The notes under the pieces are model-generated. The model had not been told where the DNA came from and ran no database searches. It worked only from the letters and a program-made list of their open reading frames with translations. From Cyclobacterium sp. SYSU L10401 (GTDB taxonomy: Bacteria; Bacteroidota; Bacteroidia; Cytophagales; Cyclobacteriaceae): a stretch of DNA of 64,000 nucleotides. Below, piece by piece: positions 46,485 through 56,988 of the stretch. Numbering within the stretch: position 1 is the stretch's first letter; every line of letters begins with the position of its first letter. A program made the position numbers and the translations under genes. The DNA lies in the NCBI RefSeq assembly GCF_010993705.1, contig NZ_WOFO01000003.1, forward strand, positions 553,637 through 617,636. The letters run 5' to 3'.

Positions 46485-49400
46485 TTAATCGCAGTCCGTA
46501 CAGCAAATATCCGGCACCTTGGTCAAACGGGAAGTACGCAATATGCGGTGATGCCCCAGTTCATCACTTACCGGACTGTTGTTAGGTACTGCAGTGCTGG
46601 CATTGGAAACATTCGAGCCATATCGCTGTTTGTAGCTTTGATTAAAGGATGCTCTTTGACCGGCACTCATAAAATTACTGGTAGATTGGGCCACAAGGGA
46701 ATCCTCCAGTCCGGAAACATGGTCAAAAATATTTTTTATATGAGGCAAGACCTCTACCACTACCACGCTCAGGGATGCATCCCTGGGTAAACCATACAGT
46801 TGGAGAAATTGGCTGATTTCGCTATTGTTCCAGACGGTGGTACCAAATTTAGTGGAATGCAGGTTTTTTTGGCTTGCAGTCTTTAATTTCAGATAGTTGC
46901 CTGAGTAGGAAATTCCACCCAGCCCTTTTGAGATCTTTACAGCAACCTGGTTGAGCAGGTGTAATTCCTTTTCCGTATAGCTTGCATAAGGATTCTCCTG
47001 AGTGGAGCTACTCACCTGAATCCGCCAATCCAGGGGGCGGTCATCCAATAAAATATTTCGGTAATCCTGATTATCCACCCGTTTCACCTGCGCATACAGC
47101 AAGGCCCATAATCCGGTTCTGGGGGGATTTGCCGTTACATTTTTTCCCTTGTGAACTGCTACCGCATAGGGTGCAGTGACCCAGACTTTATCTTTATCCC
47201 TGTTGGGCATGCAGGATAAGGCAGGTGCCGGATGCTGGATTCCCTGCATTTTTAACCGCCGGCCAAAGCGGCCCTGGGCGGTGGTCCATACCTTCTCTCC
47301 GGCCGCACCTTCTGCAGCTGGAGGCCGCTCAAAATGCCCTAACCGAAATTCATAGGTAAAAAAACCAAACATTTCGTCACTATTGGCATGCAGTCCGGGA
47401 GGCAGGGGCAGGATATAATGTACATCGCTATCTTTGCTTTTCACCATGGGTTGCATGGCATTCAGTCCTGCCAAATCATTGGATGATGCAGGTGAAACAA
47501 TGCGGAGGAGTTCCGGATCTATCGGCAGCGGGGGCTCTTCCGGAGCTAAAAACAAAGAAGGATGGTTATTGCTGATCAATTGATCCGGTGCCTGTGCCAG
47601 GACCCGGGCAAAATAACAATCCTGAGGATCTTTCACCGATTGTTCAAACTCGATCCACAAATAACGCTTTCTGGATTCACTGTTTTCATACTTTTCATCC
47701 CGCAAATAGGGGGATAAGGCATAGCCTGCCGAAACGATTTTTGGCACCTGGGACGGGGGGCTGGTAATGGGCAGCGTCATCTCAATGGTTTCCAGGGTAT
47801 CGCTTGTGGCCCCATGCTCAGGCTTGAATCGGGCTTCAAGATGGTAGCTCAGGTCAATGGTATCCGGAAAGGCAGTATCATCATCCCGCTTGGGTTCTAC
47901 GGCATCAAAAAACACCAATTGACTGCTATTCCTTTGCGGGCCATCCAATGATTCAAATGAGGCCGTACGGATCATTTTAAGGATTCCTACCCTTACGTCT
48001 GTTTCACCGGTACCGGCATCATGAGTGAATTTTTTGGATCTTCTCACCCAAAAAGCTTCGGTATCCAGTGCATCCCACATCCAATCCCGGTCCAGTTCAT
48101 AGTTCAGGCAACAAATCCAGTGGTTATACAAATCTCCTTTTGATGCAAAGGTGATGGAAGATCCATCCGGAGCAAGGCTGTGCCGGATGCGGCTGCTGCA
48201 GCCAAAAACCACCCGCTTTCCCTTGGGTGCATACAGGGTTAAGCCGTTGCTTTCCAGGTTTAGCCGGTCAGCAAGCTGTTGAATATTGCTATTTTGATTT
48301 TCTATTGATTTGCCGAATAGCAGGGTATTCCAGGTTCCGTCAAATACCGTGGTAGCATCGGGGCGCATGTACAATCCCTGAAGGGCAGGAATACCGGCTG
48401 TTTGAACAAGTAGTTGCGTTTCGTCTTCGGATGGCTGGTACAGAAGCACAGAGAATGATGCTCCGAAGCGAACATCCAATGTGGGGTTTCCGACATCCAA
48501 GACCCCATAATACGCCTCGGTTTGGGAAGCTGTTTCTTTTTCCTCACAAACTGCCCTGATGGTCAACCTGGCTACCCTTGCGGTAGGTAAAACCAATTCA
48601 CTTAAATCATCAATATCCTGATCCAGGCCCAGATCCTGGGCGAGGTTTAAGGTTTCTCCGGTATGCAGAACCTTATCTGTACCTTGAATATCCCTGTAAA
48701 CAATGGGGATATTCAGGCTGGCTTCATACTGGTCTTCATCTCCCCCAATGTCGGGAAAATACCGATAGGTGGTGTAAAGGTGGACATAATCATCCTTCCC
48801 ATTCAGGCTGTCCAACTTGTCCAGTTTTAAGGTGGCTATTTCTACGGTGATTTCCAGACGGTCCACATCTGGATCCGCTATGCCCAATCCGACCCGATGT
48901 TCTGCATCCCCTGCTTCGGGGCTAAGACCCAGGTTGGATTGTGCCGTAAGTCTTCCAATGGGATCCGAATATTTACCTGTATACACTACTGCAGGATAAC
49001 CTAATTTAGGCCTGCGAATGGTAAGGGCTTCCAATTGATTGGGTCCATCCACACCGGTTACCGGATGTTCATCCCCTGGCATGGCTTCCGGATTGGCCTC
49101 AATTTCCAGGATTCGGGGTTGAATCGGAGCAATAAATCTCTTGAACCTGCAAAACCCGATGTCCGAAGGGGTCTCGTTAATGGGTTGCCGCTCAATGGCG
49201 GGGGTTCCACCACTGATATCCTGCATCCTCACCCTGAATTCGTAACTTCTGCCATACCGGAGCTGAGCACTAACAGGGCCCGGCTGATAGATTTGATTGA
49301 GTTGGTTTTGAGCAGCCCCGGTAACACCTGTACCGGTGGACACAGGATTGCCATCTTTATCATTTGCCGGCTGTCCATCCGGGTCGGCATCCAGGTTGGG

Positions 49401-50795
49401 ATTAGTGGTCTGGTATACTGTGGCGGCATCTTCGTCTGGCAGTACCATGCTGTGGCCGGTCCAGTTTGCAAAATACATGGGCAACCAATAAGGCTGTGGC
49501 TGACCGGTGACTTGCTCTGTCCCGTCCAGTTGGGTAGGATATACCTGATAAGGTAAGTTACCGGTAAAATCTCCCAGTACAATGGCATCCTCCGGGTTTG
49601 CCGGATTTCGGCTCAGGCTGAACGTATTCCGGTTCTCAACCCAATTCAGGGACTCCCATTCTCCCGGTTCCTCCCCCTCTGCTGCCTGTTGCCGCACATC
49701 GATCACAAAGCCATTGATTCCCAAGGGTGCGTCCAGCCTCTGGACAGGACCAGCCACACTGGGATCAACCGCCAGCTGGCGGATATACCAATCAAGCAAT
49801 TGTAAATCATCCCAACCCAGTTGAATCCCTGAATCCATTAATGGGTAAGATCCATCAGCTTCTTCGACCAGGGGATCACGGTGGGGTGCCTGGTGGCAAT
49901 GCACTGTCTTGGCGAAACCGTCATCATAAATGGCCGTCTCGATAAACAATTCATCGTAATTTCCATCGTGAACGCTCAACACAGGGTACAGCAGTGGGGC
50001 AAAAACCTGCCGGGGCTCCCCGGGTCTTAAAATGGGAATCCGGGCTGCATAGCGTTTGATAAAAGTATCGTCCGCGGCAAACTGCGGGCTAAAGCTGCTT
50101 CCACTGCCCAGGTCCAGGTACAAAAATCCACCCTCTGGAAAAGTATCGGCTGCAATAGGTAATTCGAAGGAATAGATGAATCCCGCTGCCCTGGCTAGCA
50201 AGGGTTGACGTAAAATATGTGCAAATACCTTTCCCCAACTGATAGCGGGACCACTTTGCTGAAAGCCCTGGTAAAAATTAGCCGCCTTTACTGCACAATG
50301 GTAGGTGTCATCCGTAAAGGCATTTTTGCTTTTGATGGCTTTCAATCCGGTAGCTTTTAGAAAGGTCTTGGGCAGGTGTTTGTAAACCGTAACGTTCCGC
50401 GCACGGGGCGCCTCAAATTGCCTTGACTGCGGAATACTGCTCAAAGCTGCATTGCTGTTAAGCATATTTACATCCAGTATCTGCAGGTGGTTGGCCATGG
50501 CTTCAAAGATCTCCCTGGGGTTTGCGGGAGCGCTGGTGTTTACCGGGATGGCTTGATTTAAAGGCTGGGGTTGCGGTAGCGGGTTGGCTGCAAAGCCCTG
50601 TATCAGCTGGGCGCCAAACGAAAAGTTCGCATCCGCAAATGCTTCAGTTGCATCAGGAATGGCAGGTTCCTGCCCTACAATAATTGGATTCAATGGGTTA
50701 TGGTCTCTGGGAATAACCACAACATTTACCTGCAATGCGTTTCCGTCAAAATATTGCGGAAATGTCATGATGGATAGTCTCTGGTTGGGATTCAT
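46485..50795 (-). CDS. Giant cytoplasmic protein B, unknown function
   Basis: The 1436 residues have no signal peptide or membrane helix. The chain appears built of successive beta-rich domains; LRYGRSYEFRVRMQDISGG resembles an Ig/Fn3-like strand pair. Pro-rich linkers (LPQPQPLNQAIPVNTSAP, APEEPPLPIDPELL) separate segments, and acidic Asp-rich stretches occur near residues 455-480 (NLDADPDGQPANDKDG). The protein ends in a cysteine cluster, ICCTDCD. No catalytic motif or known family was recognised. It starts 12 nt after the stop of giant protein A, so the two are surely co-translated. Base composition is like its neighbours. Confidence 0.85.
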   Translation of the reverse strand: MNPNQRLSIMTFPQYFDGNALQVNVVVIPRDHNPLNPIIVGQEPAIPDATEAFADANFSFGAQLIQGFAANPLPQPQPLNQAIPVNTSAPANPREIFEAMANHLQILDVNMLNSNAALSSIPQSRQFEAPRARNVTVYKHLPKTFLKATGLKAIKSKNAFTDDTYHCAVKAANFYQGFQQSGPAISWGKVFAHILRQPLLARAAGFIYSFELPIAADTFPEGGFLYLDLGSGSSFSPQFAADDTFIKRYAARIPILRPGEPRQVFAPLLYPVLSVHDGNYDELFIETAIYDDGFAKTVHCHQAPHRDPLVEEADGSYPLMDSGIQLGWDDLQLLDWYIRQLAVDPSVAGPVQRLDAPLGINGFVIDVRQQAAEGEEPGEWESLNWVENRNTFSLSRNPANPEDAIVLGDFTGNLPYQVYPTQLDGTEQVTGQPQPYWLPMYFANWTGHSMVLPDEDAATVYQTTNPNLDADPDGQPANDKDGNPVSTGTGVTGAAQNQLNQIYQPGPVSAQLRYGRSYEFRVRMQDISGGTPAIERQPINETPSDIGFCRFKRFIAPIQPRILEIEANPEAMPGDEHPVTGVDGPNQLEALTIRRPKLGYPAVVYTGKYSDPIGRLTAQSNLGLSPEAGDAEHRVGLGIADPDVDRLEITVEIATLKLDKLDSLNGKDDYVHLYTTYRYFPDIGGDEDQYEASLNIPIVYRDIQGTDKVLHTGETLNLAQDLGLDQDIDDLSELVLPTARVARLTIRAVCEEKETASQTEAYYGVLDVGNPTLDVRFGASFSVLLYQPSEDETQLLVQTAGIPALQGLYMRPDATTVFDGTWNTLLFGKSIENQNSNIQQLADRLNLESNGLTLYAPKGKRVVFGCSSRIRHSLAPDGSSITFASKGDLYNHWICCLNYELDRDWMWDALDTEAFWVRRSKKFTHDAGTGETDVRVGILKMIRTASFESLDGPQRNSSQLVFFDAVEPKRDDDTAFPDTIDLSYHLEARFKPEHGATSDTLETIEMTLPITSPPSQVPKIVSAGYALSPYLRDEKYENSESRKRYLWIEFEQSVKDPQDCYFARVLAQAPDQLISNNHPSLFLAPEEPPLPIDPELLRIVSPASSNDLAGLNAMQPMVKSKDSDVHYILPLPPGLHANSDEMFGFFTYEFRLGHFERPPAAEGAAGEKVWTTAQGRFGRRLKMQGIQHPAPALSCMPNRDKDKVWVTAPYAVAVHKGKNVTANPPRTGLWALLYAQVKRVDNQDYRNILLDDRPLDWRIQVSSSTQENPYASYTEKELHLLNQVAVKISKGLGGISYSGNYLKLKTASQKNLHSTKFGTTVWNNSEISQFLQLYGLPRDASLSVVVVEVLPHIKNIFDHVSGLEDSLVAQSTSNFMSAGQRASFNQSYKQRYGSNVSNASTAVPNNSPVSDELGHHRILRTSRLTKVPDICCTDCD

Positions 50796-50807
50796 GGTAA
50801 AAAGAAA

Positions 50808-53800
50808 TTAAGCAATCCGGCGCTGTTCCTGCCAGGATTCGGTAAAACTGATATTGATGATAAAGGCAATGCTGATATCCAGTCCGAAGGTAACCTGGCA
50901 TTGCAAATCGGTACGTGAGGCGCCGCCGCCAAGGGATTTTTTGGCATAGGTACCTTTGGCTTCGATGCGTATGGTAATGGACACCACCCCACCCAGAATC
51001 TCCGCATGTCCCTCAAAAAGCAGAAAGGCAGAAACCTGTACAATGCCCTCAGCTATAAATATCTCAGCCCCTACAACAAACAACACACTTACATTTCCAG
51101 CAACGGGCAGGCCTACCACAATTTGGGCCCCAAAGCCAAACTTCATCCGTAAGGAAGGTCCAAGCTTGGTGTCTGCAGCAATGTCAACATCTGCCTGCCC
51201 TATGGCATAAATGGTAGCCGCTGAAATGGACACGCACATGACTGACAACCGGCCATAAAAGCCAAGTACTCCACCGGCGGAGGGAAGCAGTTCATTGGCA
51301 TCAGTGGTTACCTTGAGCGCAGCATTGAAGTAGGCACCGATCTTCAGGCCGGCTTCCAACTTAAATGGGGTGTTGGGATCATTGTATACGGCATCAGGTA
51401 TGGGAAAACGGATAACAGGAATTTCCTTGGAAGCTTCAAATTTATATTCCCAACTTCCAGCTTTATTGCTCATGGCCAGTTGCAGGCCGTTTTGAACAGC
51501 AGCTCCATAGTCACCTTCCTGCAGGCTTTGCAGGATTTCCAATAAGTCTACCAACGGATCCAGTTCAGGTGCAAATTCAAGGTCCGGTTTTGGATAGGTA
51601 GCCTCTTTCCCATTTTCTGAGTCCCAATTGCCCCGAATGGTCATCAGACGCTTTATACCTGCCAGGTCAATGACCAGGCCGATGTTGTTCATCTTGCTTT
51701 TCCAGCTTTCCGCCACCGAATTGATATCAAAATCCAAAGACCCGGGCTCCTCCACATTCCCATTCTTGTCTTTTTTGGCATATTCAATATAAATCCTGAA
51801 ATTTCCCTCGCCCACATCTATCAGTTCAAATTCGGTGGGCAGGTCAAACATTTCTTCCGGATTGTGAAGCAACTGTAAGCCTTGTTCCTTGATGCCATTC
51901 AGCGTATCCTGTACATCCATCAGTTCAAATACATCCTGACCCAGATCCTGTAATGTATTCAAATCAAAAGGAAAGGATCCGTTTTTCTTCATCAGGATGG
52001 CTTCACCCAGGGTTTCAGCTGAGAAATCATCCCCTGCACCGATATTGGGGAATATGCCTTTGGTGTTGACAATTCGGAAGGCATCCACAAACAATGGAGG
52101 GGTCTTGCTGAGGAGTTTATTCAGTCCCTGCTGAAAAGAAGGGGTGAGCAACAAGGCTTTCTGGGTGTCGGTACTTTGCAAAAACCCATAATTGATGGTA
52201 CCATTTACCGGCTGTCGCAACAGTTCCAATGGCTCTGCCAATCGCGTAAGTACCGTAGCAGCCGGAAGATTTATTTTTACACCTTCTCCATCTTTGATAA
52301 CCTTTCCCGGGCGAATTACCGGGATACCAAAATTGGGAGGCACAGGACTGATTTCTCCATTGGCCCGCTCATGTTTGACCATGGACCAGCTACCATCTTT
52401 GGGCAGCAACACGTTTCCCCTCCCTGCTACACAAAAAACCGGGTCAGATCCATTTTCATCAAAGGAATTGTTAAAATCAAAATGGCTGAAACGCATTTTC
52501 TGATGGCTGCCTACCAGGTCTACTTCACAGTCGATGGCACCACCAATCGTCCCCTGCCGCTGCACCAACAGGCGCAGAGCGGTATCGTTTAACGGAAAAC
52601 CTTTGGGACCCAGCTGGACAAAGCCCAGAATTCTACTGGAGGGAACCAATGCTTTTTCTCCTTCTGACGTGGGTTTGGTTTGCATTCCTGAAATTACGCC
52701 TTCAATATCCACATCGGCATCAAAATACACCGGTTGAAGACTGACGTCGAAATTTTTGGGTGTTTTAACTTCCATGCCCTCCTGGTCTACCGATTCTTCG
52801 AAAAGTACGTTTTCGTTAAAGGGTGCCACCTCCTGGGTTTCAACAATGTTCGACACGTTGAATAAACCCTTTATCAAGCCGGGATGGATATCAAGTTCGG
52901 CCATTTTTTCAATAGCAATAAGCTGGGGTTCCGGATTTTCAGGAGGACCTCCCGGAAAGGCGGGGTTGGGTTTGTAGTAAAAATACCTGAAATCAAATTT
53001 ACCATCGCTTTCTGCCCGCCAGCCACTGTCGAAACGATAGACATACCCCGAACTAACCCTGAACAGTGTGATGGTTCGCACTACTTTTATGGCCCAGGGA
53101 TACAGTATGCTTTTTACCTGGATGATTTCATGGGAACAGCGGCCCATCATGACGTCAAATTTGGCCTGGCTGGTTTCTGCCACTGCGGCTTTGGTATTCA
53201 GCCAATTGCTAAACATATTGGCACCATAACCACTCAGGTCCATACGGGTAACCGGCACCCCTCGCTGCTTATACAACTCAAAGGGATAGTTGCTGTCGTA
53301 AAAAAATTCCCGATTAAAAATTTCCGTTACACTTCCCCCAAGGGTGCTGTTTCCGGTAGCATTACCCAGAAAATCCAATACATTGTTAATTTGTACGGTA
53401 CTACCCATAAACATCTTGCTATCTCCCTCCCTCAGAGGGATACCCGCATCCATGCGCAATTGGAGACTAGACTGCACTTCACCGTCAAAATTGATTTTGG
53501 TTTCCTTTAGATTCCCTCCCGTTCTGTCCACATTATCAAACCGATAATTTTCTGTAAGCAAAGCTGCTGCTTTCATCCCAAAGGGCAGGGTGAAAAACGA
53601 AAAAGCCTTGAAATCCGACTCGGAATTACGCTTTTCCAAGAGAAAATCGGTTAAAGGAAGCGGTGCCAGGGTTACCTTTTCCCCGCTATTGTTGGCGATC
53701 CGTGTCGGCCCTCCATCATCCGGATAATAAATGAAGCCACCATCAGGATCTCCAGGTGTGGAGCCATCAGGAGGGGTTAAATTGATGACAGGTTCCCAGG

Positions 53801-56186
53801 AAATTTGAGGAACGGTAAAGGCACGTACGTTTTCTCCGGCACTGACCACGTCCAGGCCCTGCACCTGAAGCGAAAAGAAGCTATAGGAAACTTCACCTGT
53901 GGTTGGATCCCTCTCCGTGTCCACACGGAATTCCCGCCGGTTTAAAAGGTCAAAGCTGATCCCAAACAGATCTGCATTCGTGCTGACATCTAAAAGGGCA
54001 AAGACATCTCTTCTGTATCGGGAAGTGTCCTTATCCCATTGGCTCCCGTAATCTGGCAACGGTTTCGGTGCAGAACTGTCGGCCCGTGCAGCAACTCCTG
54101 TAAAATTAGCTGATTTTAATGTATCCGACTGGTTCAGGTTTTGGGAAAAACGCATGGCGGAAAGCTTGCTTCCGGGATTATCCAAATCAGAATTTGCAGA
54201 AACTGAAAAGGGAGGGTTTTCAGAAATGGCAGAAAGATTTCCAGGTCCGGAAATTTCCGGGACCGGATCCGGATTTTCCGCCGGCTGGTCAAAGGAAATG
54301 CCAGCAAAAAGCTGCTCCAAAGGTGAAAAATGAAAAGAAACCGATACCTGATCCCCGGATTCACCGGCAGACCAGGCCGTTCTTCCTATAAGCCAGCCTT
54401 GCAAATTGGTTCCAGCTGCTCCTGTCTGGCCTGTACTTTCCCTGAACTGTCTCCTGATCAATCCCAGATTGGCTGCATAGGGATCAGGTAAGGTGGGGAT
54501 ATAAGCCAACAGGCCAAAGGAAAGGAATAAAAATCCTTCATCTACCTTGGAAAAACTTTCATTCAACTCACCAAATAAAAGGCATCCATTAGGCTGGGTG
54601 ACTTTGAAGAGGGCATTGCTCATCGCCAGCGCCATTTGTTCCGGAAGGTATGGATCCTGGTTCTTTATTTCTCCGGTATCAGCAATGAGGTTGTCGTCAA
54701 ACAAGTAAACCAATCGGTTGGCGGGGGTAGCAGATAACATGAGCAGGGAATGCCTGGATTGCAGCGCCGGTGGCGTACCATCTACCTTGACCGGACGGTC
54801 TACCTGAAAGTCTGCATCACAAAATCGCATCAGCAGTTCATTGCCATTGGCATGCGTCAGGTAAATCAAAGGGCCTGCCTGAGGAAATGTCAGGCGCACC
54901 CGGGAAGGTATCAATTGATCTGCTTCCTTCCACAACTCAAGCTCCTGGCTGGCATGTGGATTGGAGACGCTGAAATCCACCAAGAGCAGCTGCCCCGGGC
55001 TGGCCAATACATGCGTTTGGGAAAGCTTGAAACCGCTTCCTTGCAGGCCTACCCATGAATTGCTCAGACCAGGACCGGTACGCACATATAGCTGGCCTGT
55101 CCCTTCCGGTAGCGTTGGCTGTTGGAGGTCCAGGAGGGTAACCGGCAGCAACCAGCCGCTATTTTCTATGGGAGCCTTATGGCTTAAGAAGTTGAAATCT
55201 GACTCATTTTGCTGTACTTCCAATTCCGAAGCGGAAGCCTTGAAGGGAATCAAGATTCTTTGGAGCAAAGGATGATAGCTCAGGGATAGATTTTTTTGCC
55301 AGCTGAAATTCACCTTCTGACCCATTAATTGCCAACTTCCTTTTCCTATTCTGGAAATGGATGCCGTATTTCCAACGATACTAAAATCCAGACCTGCGGG
55401 AAGATTCAGTACCATATTGGCAGCGGCCTTCCCATAGGGGCTCTTTTGGTTTATTGCCTTAACTTCTTGTTGATCCAGGTTTAAGGAAACATCGATACCC
55501 GCATTTGCAGGCAATGTTAACTTCTTATTGATGGTTTTGGCCGCCTGGCTCATTTTTATGATTCCCGACTTGATGGTCAATCCGGTAAATGTTCCTTCCG
55601 GGGCATTCGGGGAAAATAGCCTGGCATTGATCCAGATGCCACCCTTACCCAGGTTGTATTGATGCTGCTGCCGGATCGGTGCCCTTCCTTTGGCAGGCAC
55701 TTTTTCTACCATCTTTTTTCCCTGAAAGAGTAAGATGGGTGACGTTATACCCTGCTTGTAAAGGGCCGTAAAGGTACCAATGGGTAAAAAATCAAACCAA
55801 AACTGCCTGCCATCTTTATTTTTAAAGGGGCCTATGGTTTCATCCACCTTAGCACCTGCCGACCAGTCGGATACGGAATGGGGTATCAAAGGGTCTTTAA
55901 GGGGTACCTCTCGGCGAAAAACTTTAAATTGTGTATCCGGATCCTTCTTTTTTCTGGCCTTTTCAATGTTTCGGATGGCCTTCATTTGGGATTTACTGAT
56001 GGAATCTGCCTGAAAAAGATCCGATTTTTCAATGGAAAAGGGATTCGCACGGATAGTTGATTCGCTTGCTTCCAGGTCAGTTCTGGACAAAAGGGAAGTT
56101 AATTGAAGAGAGGCATTCTTTTCTGCGGTAGTTTTCAGATTCAAATGACCGATCAATCCGGTTAATTTGGGATTTGGCTTTTTCAT
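50808..56186 (-). CDS. Giant cytoplasmic protein A, unknown function
   Basis: The start MKKPNPKLTGLIGHLNL is chosen because the 63 upstream codons of the longer frame overlap the regulator gene and have poor composition. This gives about 1792 residues without a signal peptide. The N-terminal part is Lys-rich and helical. The middle is beta-rich, with a Pro/Asp segment (TPPDGSTPGDPDGGFIYYPD). The last 250 residues alternate small and hydrophobic residues in strand-like runs (LRMKFGFGAQIVVGLPVAG, VVSITIRIEAKGTY), like an amphipathic barrel or lipid-facing sheet, but no family was recognised. It is followed at 12 nt by giant protein B. Confidence 0.85.
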   Translation of the reverse strand: MKKPNPKLTGLIGHLNLKTTAEKNASLQLTSLLSRTDLEASESTIRANPFSIEKSDLFQADSISKSQMKAIRNIEKARKKKDPDTQFKVFRREVPLKDPLIPHSVSDWSAGAKVDETIGPFKNKDGRQFWFDFLPIGTFTALYKQGITSPILLFQGKKMVEKVPAKGRAPIRQQHQYNLGKGGIWINARLFSPNAPEGTFTGLTIKSGIIKMSQAAKTINKKLTLPANAGIDVSLNLDQQEVKAINQKSPYGKAAANMVLNLPAGLDFSIVGNTASISRIGKGSWQLMGQKVNFSWQKNLSLSYHPLLQRILIPFKASASELEVQQNESDFNFLSHKAPIENSGWLLPVTLLDLQQPTLPEGTGQLYVRTGPGLSNSWVGLQGSGFKLSQTHVLASPGQLLLVDFSVSNPHASQELELWKEADQLIPSRVRLTFPQAGPLIYLTHANGNELLMRFCDADFQVDRPVKVDGTPPALQSRHSLLMLSATPANRLVYLFDDNLIADTGEIKNQDPYLPEQMALAMSNALFKVTQPNGCLLFGELNESFSKVDEGFLFLSFGLLAYIPTLPDPYAANLGLIRRQFRESTGQTGAAGTNLQGWLIGRTAWSAGESGDQVSVSFHFSPLEQLFAGISFDQPAENPDPVPEISGPGNLSAISENPPFSVSANSDLDNPGSKLSAMRFSQNLNQSDTLKSANFTGVAARADSSAPKPLPDYGSQWDKDTSRYRRDVFALLDVSTNADLFGISFDLLNRREFRVDTERDPTTGEVSYSFFSLQVQGLDVVSAGENVRAFTVPQISWEPVINLTPPDGSTPGDPDGGFIYYPDDGGPTRIANNSGEKVTLAPLPLTDFLLEKRNSESDFKAFSFFTLPFGMKAAALLTENYRFDNVDRTGGNLKETKINFDGEVQSSLQLRMDAGIPLREGDSKMFMGSTVQINNVLDFLGNATGNSTLGGSVTEIFNREFFYDSNYPFELYKQRGVPVTRMDLSGYGANMFSNWLNTKAAVAETSQAKFDVMMGRCSHEIIQVKSILYPWAIKVVRTITLFRVSSGYVYRFDSGWRAESDGKFDFRYFYYKPNPAFPGGPPENPEPQLIAIEKMAELDIHPGLIKGLFNVSNIVETQEVAPFNENVLFEESVDQEGMEVKTPKNFDVSLQPVYFDADVDIEGVISGMQTKPTSEGEKALVPSSRILGFVQLGPKGFPLNDTALRLLVQRQGTIGGAIDCEVDLVGSHQKMRFSHFDFNNSFDENGSDPVFCVAGRGNVLLPKDGSWSMVKHERANGEISPVPPNFGIPVIRPGKVIKDGEGVKINLPAATVLTRLAEPLELLRQPVNGTINYGFLQSTDTQKALLLTPSFQQGLNKLLSKTPPLFVDAFRIVNTKGIFPNIGAGDDFSAETLGEAILMKKNGSFPFDLNTLQDLGQDVFELMDVQDTLNGIKEQGLQLLHNPEEMFDLPTEFELIDVGEGNFRIYIEYAKKDKNGNVEEPGSLDFDINSVAESWKSKMNNIGLVIDLAGIKRLMTIRGNWDSENGKEATYPKPDLEFAPELDPLVDLLEILQSLQEGDYGAAVQNGLQLAMSNKAGSWEYKFEASKEIPVIRFPIPDAVYNDPNTPFKLEAGLKIGAYFNAALKVTTDANELLPSAGGVLGFYGRLSVMCVSISAATIYAIGQADVDIAADTKLGPSLRMKFGFGAQIVVGLPVAGNVSVLFVVGAEIFIAEGIVQVSAFLLFEGHAEILGGVVSITIRIEAKGTYAKKSLGGGASRTDLQCQVTFGLDISIAFIINISFTESWQEQRRIA

Positions 56187-56219
56187 GGAAAAGGTTTGCT
56201 GGCTTGAAAAATAAAATTC

Positions 56220-56237
56220 TGTAATGGACTGATTACA
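56220..56237. promoter_or_regulatory. Dyad-symmetric candidate operator upstream of giant gene A
   Basis: TGTAATGGACTGATTACA has 6-bp inverted arms (TGTAAT/ATTACA) around a 6-nt centre and lies 34 nt before the giant gene start. Dyads of this size are typical sites for LuxR-type regulators, and one is encoded immediately upstream. The link is an inference. Confidence 0.35.
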
Positions 56238-56286
56238 AAACAGTTCAACAGGAAAAATAAAATTACCTGAATCCTGACAAAGCCAC

Positions 56287-56306
56287 AATCCCCATTTATG
56301 GGGATT
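56287..56306. other. Hairpin between the LuxR regulator and giant gene A
   Basis: The 7-bp stem AATCCCC/GGGGATT with a 6-nt loop lies directly after the regulator stop codon. The T run is on the plus-strand side, so on the transcribed minus strand it is a weak terminator at best and could be an attenuator or processing site. Confidence 0.4.
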
Positions 56307-56307
56307 T

Positions 56308-56988
56308 TTAAATGAATTCCGATTTGGAAGCTTCCTTGATGAGTTGGGCCGTGTTTTTAACAGCAAATTTTTCAATCAGATGCTTGCGGTGAGTGATGGC
56401 CGTATGAATACTGATAAAAAGCCTTTCGGCAATTTGTTTGGAGGAATAGCCCTCCCCAATCAAATTCAGCACCTGCCTTTCTCTGTTTGATATTTCACAG
56501 GATCTTTGCTGAACGGAATACCGGAGACGGGAAAAAATATTTTCAATCTTTTCTTTATTTGAAAAATCATATAAATAACTAATCAACAGTTCATTACATG
56601 AATTGATTAAAAGTGAAATCTGGTGTTGGACCAGGTACCATTTTCGGTAGGTATCCTGTATGTGATAGGAAAAGGTGGGAATGGAACTGCGCTCATTAAA
56701 AAATTCAGGGTTTTGTATGATAGATTCAAACAGGGAACGGATTCCTGGCAATTCTTCCGGTTTGATTTTTTGAAACCAGAAATCCCAACCCCCACGCACC
56801 ATTTCCTGTTTGCTGTATCCCAAAATGGTATTAAACGAGTCATTGAGGTACAAAAACTCCTTCTTCCCTTTATCGAACACACTGACCATCAGATTTTTTT
56901 CACCTTCACAGCAACTTAAAAGTGCCTGGATTTGCCCCGATGACAATTGGGGCAAAGTAGTTGGACCTATCTCATTTCCTGATATCAT
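56308..56988 (-). CDS. PAS-domain LuxR-type transcriptional regulator
   Basis: The 226-residue protein has a PAS-like sensor domain at about residues 30-145 (FLYLNDSFNTILGYSKQEM, with WYLVQHQISLLINSCN at its end). A C-terminal LuxR helix-turn-helix follows: ISNRERQVLNLIGEGYSSKQ, IAERLFISIHTAITHRKHLI. There is no receiver domain and no transmembrane segment, so it senses an intracellular or membrane-permeant signal. The stop lies 121 nt before the start of giant gene A on the same strand. It is a likely specific regulator of that pair. Confidence 0.92.
   Translation of the reverse strand: MISGNEIGPTTLPQLSSGQIQALLSCCEGEKNLMVSVFDKGKKEFLYLNDSFNTILGYSKQEMVRGGWDFWFQKIKPEELPGIRSLFESIIQNPEFFNERSSIPTFSYHIQDTYRKWYLVQHQISLLINSCNELLISYLYDFSNKEKIENIFSRLRYSVQQRSCEISNRERQVLNLIGEGYSSKQIAERLFISIHTAITHRKHLIEKFAVKNTAQLIKEASKSEFI

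Noticed and set aside
56187..56375. N-terminal extension of giant protein A
   Set aside because: It overlaps the end of the LuxR gene and has random-looking composition; the ATG at 56186 is preferred.
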